Below, piece after piece: positions 8,664-14,103 of a stretch of 14,103 nt of DNA (positions are counted from its first letter, which is position 1; the number at the start of each line of letters is the position of its first letter). Source of the DNA: Ectocarpus siliculosus (taxonomy: Eukaryota > Sar > Phaeophyceae > Ectocarpales > Ectocarpaceae). Under the pieces are notes generated by a model. That model saw only the letters and a list, made by a program, of their open reading frames with translations, was not told where the DNA came from and made no database searches. Both the position numbers and the translations under genes were made by a program. Where the stretch lies: the NCBI GenBank assembly GCA_000310025.1, contig FN649733.1, positions 2,565,269 through 2,579,371 of the forward strand, written 5' to 3'.

Positions 8664-8894
8664 TCACTGCTGCCGTTTCGCCTTACTAGTTGCAGCCGGT
8701 GGCGACGACGCCGCCACTACCCCGAGGCGAACCTTGATCGCCTCGTATACCACAAAGAAGACCGCACTGGACGTGCCGATGTAAAAGACGCGGGTTCCTA
8801 GCCCCGAGAGCAGCCCCCCGGCCTTAATGGCCGCGGCCCAAGTCTCCGCCGCTCCGCCGCCGCCGCCGACCATCAAGCGCGTGCGGACGACGTC
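8664..8894 (-). CDS. Carrier exon 6: third repeat and C-terminus
   Basis: It encodes residues 298-373: DVVRTRLMV completes the third signature, then five glycines, a short amphipathic stretch, and the sixth helix around RVFYIGTSSAVFFVVYEAIK. The acceptor is CGTAG (minus strand 8899-8895). The stop TGA is at 8666-8664. Between LMV and the GxGTR motif there are about seven fewer residues than in plant SAM carriers, and the usual EEG of the loop helix is missing. Confidence 0.93.
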   Translation of the reverse strand, partial: DVVRTRLMVGGGGGAAETWAAAIKAGGLLSGLGTRVFYIGTSSAVFFVVYEAIKVRLGVVAASSPPAATSKAKRQQ

Positions 8895-11800
8895 CTACGC
8901 GTACGCGCAGGCCACACGTGGATTGCAATGGGTCAGTGTAACCATGCCATGAGCCATGCAGCGAGTGGGCTTGCTGGCCAAAGTGACCAAAAGCCAAGAG
9001 GCAAAAAGTAGATGAGCGTTGCGTAGGCAATTGTAATATCTGTGGATCAAGGAGGTGTGTGAACAACGATGGATTGTCGCCACATTGCCCGAAGCAGACC
9101 CAGCAGATCGTGGTATTTGTAAGACCGCCGATAGCGTGGCAGCAACAGCGGCGAAATGTATGCACTACTTCCTGCGTGTGATGGGACGCAATCAGACCGT
9201 TCGCGGGAACAAGAACAACACACCAGCGGGCAGGTGAACGTCGCGCTGATCGCTCCCGCCAGCCCGCCGAGCAGCGCGGCATCTCCCGAAGAAAGCGCCG
9301 CGTGCTCGCCGTCATCCCCCGCCGCTGCCGTCGCCACGCCGCCTCGAGCCCTCCCTACGGGAACACCGCCGCTGTCATCACCGCGCTCGGTCGCTACTCC
9401 TGTATGCTGCCGTCTTCTCCACGTCTTGAGCAGCGTCCGTAGGAGCTCGTACGAGGTGAGCTGGATGGCTCGGAAGGGAACGTCGCGCCCCACCTGATAC
9501 CGGGAGAGCCCCCGGGACGTGGCGTGCGTGTACGACCCGTTTCACCAACCATCGACAAGGCCGCGGTATTCGTACGAGTGTGTGTGCACACGGATCGGGA
9601 TAGAGGGTCTGGTTACGGCTATGAAGCGGAGTTAGAGGGAAAGGGGGTGTGGAGGAGAAGGCCATTCAAGACGGTGAACCATGTAGTCAAGCACTTCTTA
9701 GCTTTCACGGAATCTCCAATACTGTAGTCCTATGTAGGAGACCTCTGGACGGAGGGTACCTGGGCGCAAGGAGCGCCTAGTGTGTGTTTCTGACTCTCAA
9801 AAAGTCGCCGCTCGATCTCCTTCACGTGGGCGACAACTCCTGTCTGCTCGTCACCGTGCATCAACAGCCGCGGACACTACAGTACGTACCCGAAATCGAG
9901 TTGGAATGGCACGTGCGCTAGGCCTACGCGCTTAGACCGCAAATATTCTCAACACATTGTAAAACACCGCGACATGCAGCTAGAATGAAAAATTCTGGCA
10001 CCATGCACACGGCGGGGCATGGGTCGTGCATATTTCGTCAATTCGCATGCTTTGGCACAAGGCGCGTTTGTTCGCATTTTTCACCTGCCCGCTGAAGCCT
10101 TGGTAGAAGCCGCCAACGCCGGACTTCCTAAAGATAGACATCGCTGCTTGGCCGACGGTAGCGTGAAGGCCTCCCTACGCACATGCAGTCGGACATCCGG
10201 GGTGTGTGAAAAAAGGAGGTCAAAACGAACGAATAAGAGACCAAGGGGTTTCTTGGCCACACCGTTGGCGGGCTCAGCTCTGCGCCGTGGTGCCACTATG
10301 TAGCTAGCGCGGGAACTTGTGGAATCCGCGTTAATCGCAGCGAAGGTGGAACCCGCCTGCCGATCGCGGGGAGGTTTGTTTGTTGTCTGAGGAACCCCTT
10401 GTCAGTGTCGTAAACCCAGAGATGTAAAACCGATGGAAAGCACACCTACACAGGTCTTCGTTTGTTCAGGACTGACCTCGACGAGGCAATCCATACGTCA
10501 TCGTCGCGGTCACGTCGCATGTCTCTCTGCAAGTGAACCGAAACTTGCTGTTGACCAACAATGTACGACTTTGAAAACTGCCGCATTAACTTTGTGTCCT
10601 ACAGTAGTAGTTCCGTTCCACAAACGGTGACATTCGACGCGCAACCAGCCTGCAACAAACGACAACATAGTTCAACCGGGCCTCAGATACTACGAGTAAA
10701 TTTGCCAATGGTAGGGTGGTAGAGACTGCTCCTGTTCACTTCGTAGGAAAAGGCAGTGTGAGCGAGTGTCTGTCGCCTGCCGAAGCGTTTGGCGTGGACC
10801 GTTACACAGCAGCATATTTGTGTTTACCAGAGAGGATGCAGCTGACTGGTGGGGGCAATCGCCGCTTACCTGCATTTGCACCTTGACCACTTCGGAAGGC
10901 ACGAGCCAAAGGCTACCCGTCATGTCCCCAAGAACCGCGGCCAAGCAAAACGTGATGGCCCGCGGAAGTTGCTGAGGAGGCCATCATCGTCCACGGTTTT
11001 GCGGTGGCAAAGAGTGCGCAAGGTGAGCGGGGGCACCGCAAGGCGGCGTTCACTATTCGTGGCATGCGATGCTACCAGTACTACGAGCTTATACTGCAAC
11101 GGCGAAGCAGTGCGTCGTGGTATCTCATAGCAGAGCACGTCCACCATGAGTACGACGTGTTCGGAGGGCAAGGACGGAGAAACCGACAGTTTCTGGTACA
11201 CAGCAGTGGGCGGGCCTTTCAACGTTCCCTCTTGCTTTTTTTCATGGTCATGGTACACGCGTTTGAAACCAAGGTCTCCCGCGTGGAGCACATGTAGAAT
11301 TGGAGACATCGGCTACGGTAATATGCGAGACCTGCGCTGCCGTACCGGGAATCTCTCCAGCAAAGCCGTCTTGTACAACTCGTACGTTCCGAAGGTCAGC
11401 ATTCCGTATGGCACCTGTCCAGCGAGAGAGCTACCCAGTCCTCTGTACATGTCGGGAATCGACGTCGCCGCAGCTGCTCTGCCCAGGTGCAATCGCGTTT
11501 TTATCGTGTCTAGTGGGTAGCTGGGGCAAATAGGGAGGCAATCAAGGAGACGGAATAGGTGGTCGTGATTGCGAGAGGTGTGCAGTTTTTTTCTAGTTAT
11601 TTCAACAGGAGTTGCCGCGTAGTATATGTACACGTGACCAATTATTTCACGATATCTGAAAAAGATCTCTGCAATTGCTGTGCCCTGTGGAGGTCATGAT
11701 CGTATCTTCGATTCGTGACGACGGACCAGCAATCAGCGTTTCTGCATTATCCTGCTTGAAGTTATAAAAACAGAAATTGCAACTCGTGGAGCTACGGATA

Positions 11801-12120
11801 TACCATGTAGTGCGTGCGCGCTCTAGTCGCAAAAACATGATACAGCCGCAATGCAAACACGCTCACCCAGCAGTAATGCTCGCACATCTCGCTACTGCGG
11901 CAGCGATCAAATGCGGCCTGGCAGAGCGTAGAGAGTCCCCGAAGCTTCGCCATGTGCCTTGAAGTCCTACACGTAGCCCTGCCTCCCCACTAGCAGCATC
12001 AACAGCTTGGATACTCAGAAAGCTGAGCAGGAGTGATGCCACGATGGATACATAAACTACGCGCATCCGCGGGGATGGCCGCAACACGGCAACGGTGCTG
12101 AACAAATAGGAGCTCAACAT
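8664..12120 (-). CDS. Mitochondrial carrier family (SLC25) protein, S-adenosylmethionine-carrier-like, six exons
   Basis: Exons on the minus strand: 12120-11867, 11520-11346, 10971-10870, 10174-10085, 9493-9224, 8894-8664. They join in frame to 373 codons plus TGA if the ATG at 12118-12120 is used; the ATG at 12064-12066 would give 355. Carrier proteins have three repeats of two helices with a Px[DE]xx[KR] motif: here PLDTIK (residues 87-92), PSEVVK (168-173) and PLDVVR (296-301). PSEVVK, GRDVPFRAIQ (209-218) and the C-terminal GLGTRVFYIGTSSAVFF match SAM carriers (human SLC25A26, plant SAMC) best. Such carriers exchange SAM for S-adenosylhomocysteine across the inner mitochondrial or plastid envelope membrane. 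Odd points: a signal-peptide-like segment at residues 19-43, about 40 extra residues (236-278) before helix 5, and a shortened third matrix loop. Family assignment is firm; substrate and location are inferred. Confidence 0.9.
9224..9493 (-). CDS. Carrier exon 5: GRDVPF motif, extra loop, helix 5
   Basis: It encodes residues 208-297, starting VGRDVPFRAIQLTSYELL (helix 4), then a hydrophilic Gly/Ala/Asp-rich stretch of about 43 residues, then ALLGGLAGAISATFTCPL (helix 5). The acceptor is ATCAG and the donor GTGTGT at 9223. The frame is phase 0 at both ends. Residues 296-297 (PL) join D298 of the next exon to form PLDVVR across the junction. Confidence 0.93.
10085..10174 (-). CDS. Carrier exon 4: second matrix loop
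   Basis: This small 90-base exon encodes residues 178-207: GGLHATVGQAAMSIFRKSG then GFYQGFSGQ. It matches the loop helix and the G(F/L)Y(Q/R)G motif between signature 2 and helix 4 of SAM carriers, and the spacing from PSEVVK to (V/D)PF equals that of the human protein. The acceptor is CGTAG and the donor GTGAAA. The surrounding reading frames on this strand are not coding. Confidence 0.9.
10870..10971 (-). CDS. Carrier exon 3: helix 3 and PSEVVK signature
   Basis: It encodes residues 144-177: QLPRAITFCLAAVLGDMTG, then SLWLVPSEVVKVQMQ. This is helix 3 with the second carrier signature. The acceptor is CTCAG, the donor GTAAGC at 10869, phase 0 at both ends. Confidence 0.93.
11346..11520 (-). 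CDS. Carrier exon 2: PLDTIK signature and helix 2
   Basis: One base completes Gly85, then residues 86-143: YPLDTIKTRLHLGR, DMYRGLGSSLAGQVPYG, LTFGTYELYK and LLERFP. It contains the first signature, the YRG(L)G motif and helix 2. The acceptor is CCCCAG. The donor GTACGG at 11345 is the only nearby GT giving the phase needed by exon 3. Confidence 0.93.
11867..12120 (-). CDS. Carrier exon 1: N-terminal leader and helix 1
   Basis: It encodes residues 1-84 plus two bases of Gly85 (donor GTGAGC at 11866). Residues 19-43 hold a Met-Arg followed by about 20 mostly hydrophobic residues and a small-residue AVDAASG end, like an ER signal peptide. Residues 69-85 (PHLIAAAVARCASITAG) are helix 1. The frame stays open upstream to 12321, so the start is uncertain: 12120, 12066 or an upstream exon are all possible. 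Confidence 0.75.
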
Positions 12121-13105
12121 CGTGTAGCCGGGGGCGGCTAGAGGTGTTGTCGTGTGGTTTGTCGGGCGGGTGTAAGAGACAGACGAACGCGGGCATGCGA
12201 TTTCACGCGATGAACGATGAACATATGAACATGTGTAACCAGAAGTTCTAATTTGGAACCACACGGAGAACCAAGGGTTGCCTGCCCACACATCCAGTAC
12301 CCCCCACCGGTATGATTTCACGGAGCTGCAACGTTCACAGCGTCAACGTCCACGTGCGTGACCGTTCAGCGCTCCTCTCTTCTACACCCACCGGGTAGCT
12401 GGGAAAGGCAAAGGAGGTTCAACAAGGCAAGAAGTCCCTCGCAGATCAGCTGGTTTTGGCGGCCCTCTTGCGGCCAGCAGCGTTTTTTTTAACTCTTTCT
12501 TGTTGCGAGGAAAATAAGGCCGTTGACAAATAGTCCAGGCAGCCGGAGAGCAGGCTAGCTGGACACCACTGCTGCGTAGCGGGCCTGCCCTCGGAGGGAA
12601 CAAGCGCCGCCGTACGCCTTTGTGAGCGCGTGCACGCTACCGAGAGGTGCGTGCTTGGTGGGTCTACCTGCTCCAAGTAGACCTAGGCCTCGAATGCGCA
12701 TCGCAGAACAAGAGAGCAGTCGGCAAACCCACGCATGCGGCAGTGAGATAGCCCGTTCGTTCCGCCCTTTGGAAGAAACTCGTGCCCATGGTTACATGGT
12801 AGCATGCAACCAAAGTCCGCATCTTGCTGTGCGTTTGGGTTTCACAACGAGATGTGCGGTTTGATGGCTGGTCCCTGTAAGGGCCCTGCCTGCAAGCCAA
12901 CGTTGCGGAGAGCAAGAAATGGCGAAAATTCCGAAACGCTTCGCCTCGCCTCGCCTGGAAGGCTTGAGTTTTTCCAAAACAAACAGCTTCTTCTTTCGGC
13001 TATTATATAGACTAACCCGAAGGAGAGCGTCTTTTGCACACCTCACACTCCGTCAAAAGCCGAAACAAAGAAAGCCGGTGCATGAACGCGGAGTTACAAT
13101 AGATG
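12121..13105 (-). promoter_or_regulatory. Upstream region of the carrier gene, no gene recognised
   Basis: This is the 5' flank of the carrier gene and should contain its promoter and 5' UTR. I recognise no core promoter element with confidence. Short open frames on both strands show no protein-family motif. A perfect 7-base inverted repeat with a 9-base loop is at 12661-12683. Confidence 0.35.
12661..12683. repeat. Inverted repeat, 7-base stem and 9-base loop
   Basis: GGTCTAC at 12661-12667 pairs perfectly with GTAGACC at 12677-12683. It lies about 540 bases upstream of the carrier start codon used here. It could be a binding site or may be chance. Confidence 0.5.
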
Positions 13106-13145
13106 CACCTCCTGAGAGGGTGTGTCACCTCCTGAGAGGGTGTGT
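13106..13145. repeat. Perfect tandem duplication of a 20-base unit
   Basis: The unit CACCTCCTGAGAGGGTGTGT occurs twice back to back with no mismatch. Each copy is nearly palindromic (CACCTC against GAGGGTG). There is no gene here; it may be a recent slippage duplication. Confidence 0.95.
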
Positions 13146-13859
13146 TAATTGTTTTTTGCGTCATCAGCGTAATGCTATGCAGTACAGCAGTAGTACTACC
13201 AAAGAAGGATGTTTTGCCGCGTGTTGTTGACCCCAGCTTCAAATACTTCGCAAGAGGATTGCACAGCAGTCCGTGTCCCCCAACCGCCCCATTATTTTTC
13301 CACCGCGTTTTCTGCAGCATCCGTGCCAGGCTTACGTATCAGATGGCGATACAACCCGGTGGTCACTGTTTGCGTCAGAGGGAAAGCTGTGTACCAGCAG
13401 CCACCGCTAACCATGTTGTCTATGTTATCGGGGTGGGGCAGTCCTTGATTTGCAGCAGCCCCATCTATTAATACATCGTCTACTCATGCTTACAAGCCGC
13501 GCGGTGGTGTCAATCGAAGAGCGCCGGTCCAGCGTCTGCACAACTTGATTTTGTTGTGATCTCTGCCGACGTTATCTTTTTTTCGTCCCGTAGATTCTTC
13601 CGTCGTCCATCAGCACGACAAGTAACCCAACAAAACCAGTCCTCGTAACCTATTAGGAGTATATCGCCCTCTGTCTATGCCACAACCGACCTCACGGCAG
13701 TAGCACGTAGAACGCATCGCGGCGGAGCTTCACCGTAGCAATGTTCTCTGGGGTAGCGCCGTTGCTCCAGATGAGCTAAGCCGCAACCCGGAACCCGCTG
13801 CTGTGCGCGTTTGAGAGCAACGAGGAGAACAAGCTGCGTGACACGTGAACTTTTGCTCC
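13146..13859. other. Non-coding stretch, nothing recognised
   Basis: Open frames are short and contain no recognisable motif. One + strand frame (13142-13471) starts with hydrophobic residues but has no matching family and no splice-site support. It may be 5' flank of a gene beyond the window. Confidence 0.4.
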
Positions 13860-14103
13860 GGGGGGGGGGGGGGGGGGGCCACGGGGGGGCGGAACCCCGG
13901 GCCCTTTTTTCGTTGGGGGGAAGGGGGGTTTGTTTTGGTTGGATAAGGGGGCCCCATTGGTTGGAAACCCTATTTTTCCCATCCCCCATTTCCAAATCCC
14001 CCCCCCCGCAGAAGGCCAAAAGGAGGCCCCCCAAAAACCCCCCCGGGTTTTTCCCTTTTGGGGCAGGCCCCGGGGCCCCCCACCCCTTTTTAACGGTTAA
14101 AGG
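13860..14103. other. Probable low-quality sequence at a contig or read end
   Basis: A run of 19 G (13860-13878) is followed by about 225 bases in which most bases sit in stretched runs of G, C, T or A (GGGG, CCCC, TTTTTT, AAA). This differs sharply from the rest of the window and resembles base-calling at the degraded end of a read. No open frame here should be trusted. Confidence 0.7.

Noticed and set aside
8664-12120. Reading the carrier as a generic ADP/ATP or other SLC25 subtype
   Set aside because: The second signature PSEVVK and the (R)D/EVPF motif fit SAM carriers better, though substrate remains unproven.
13003-13009. TATATAA on the minus strand upstream of the carrier gene
   Set aside because: It lies almost 900 bases from the chosen start codon, and an isolated TATA-like heptamer is too common to call a promoter.
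13142-13471. 109-codon + strand open frame with a hydrophobic start
   Set aside because: No family motif, no splice or start-site support, and it begins inside the tandem duplication; likely chance.
1-14103. A novel defence, mobile or multi-gene system
   Set aside because: Only two ordinary eukaryotic genes can be supported; no transposase, recombinase, array or clustered unknown genes are visible.

Overview
This window looks like nuclear DNA from a photosynthetic stramenopile, most likely a brown alga. Two protein-coding genes can be rebuilt. Both are split by GT-AG introns of about 330 to 1,175 bases, the exons are GC-rich, the introns carry long (GA)n runs, and the space between the genes is long and GT/AC-rich. 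The FtsZ is of the plastid type. The organism is an inference from gene architecture and protein type; no rRNA or other marker is present.

Layout: positions 1-662 hold unassigned sequence that must include the 5' part of the first gene or an intron leading to it. Positions 663-6360 (+) carry nine exons of a plastid-division FtsZ. They join in frame into 419 codons plus stop, running from the first glycine-rich nucleotide-binding loop to the C-terminal IPDFL tail peptide; the N-terminal targeting region is missing or unrecognised. Positions 6361 to about 8663 are a convergent intergenic region. It is GT-rich on the + strand up to about 7,740 and AC-rich after that, as expected for two 3' UTRs meeting tail to tail. 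Positions 8664-12120 (-) carry six exons of a mitochondrial-carrier-family (SLC25) protein of about 373 residues, closest in motifs to S-adenosylmethionine carriers, preceded by a signal-peptide-like hydrophobic segment. Positions 12121-13850 hold its upstream region, with no gene I can support. From about 13,855 to the end the bases look like low-quality, homopolymer-stretched sequence, probably a contig or read end.

The two genes point away from their own promoters and toward each other. No direct functional link is visible: FtsZ builds the division ring on the stromal side of the inner plastid envelope, and the carrier would move a small metabolite across an organelle membrane. I see no mobile element, CRISPR array, RNA gene or novel multi-gene system. 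The points worth a second look are the possible retained-intron isoform of FtsZ lacking its C-terminal peptide, the signal-like leader and the loop changes of the carrier, and the suspect right end.
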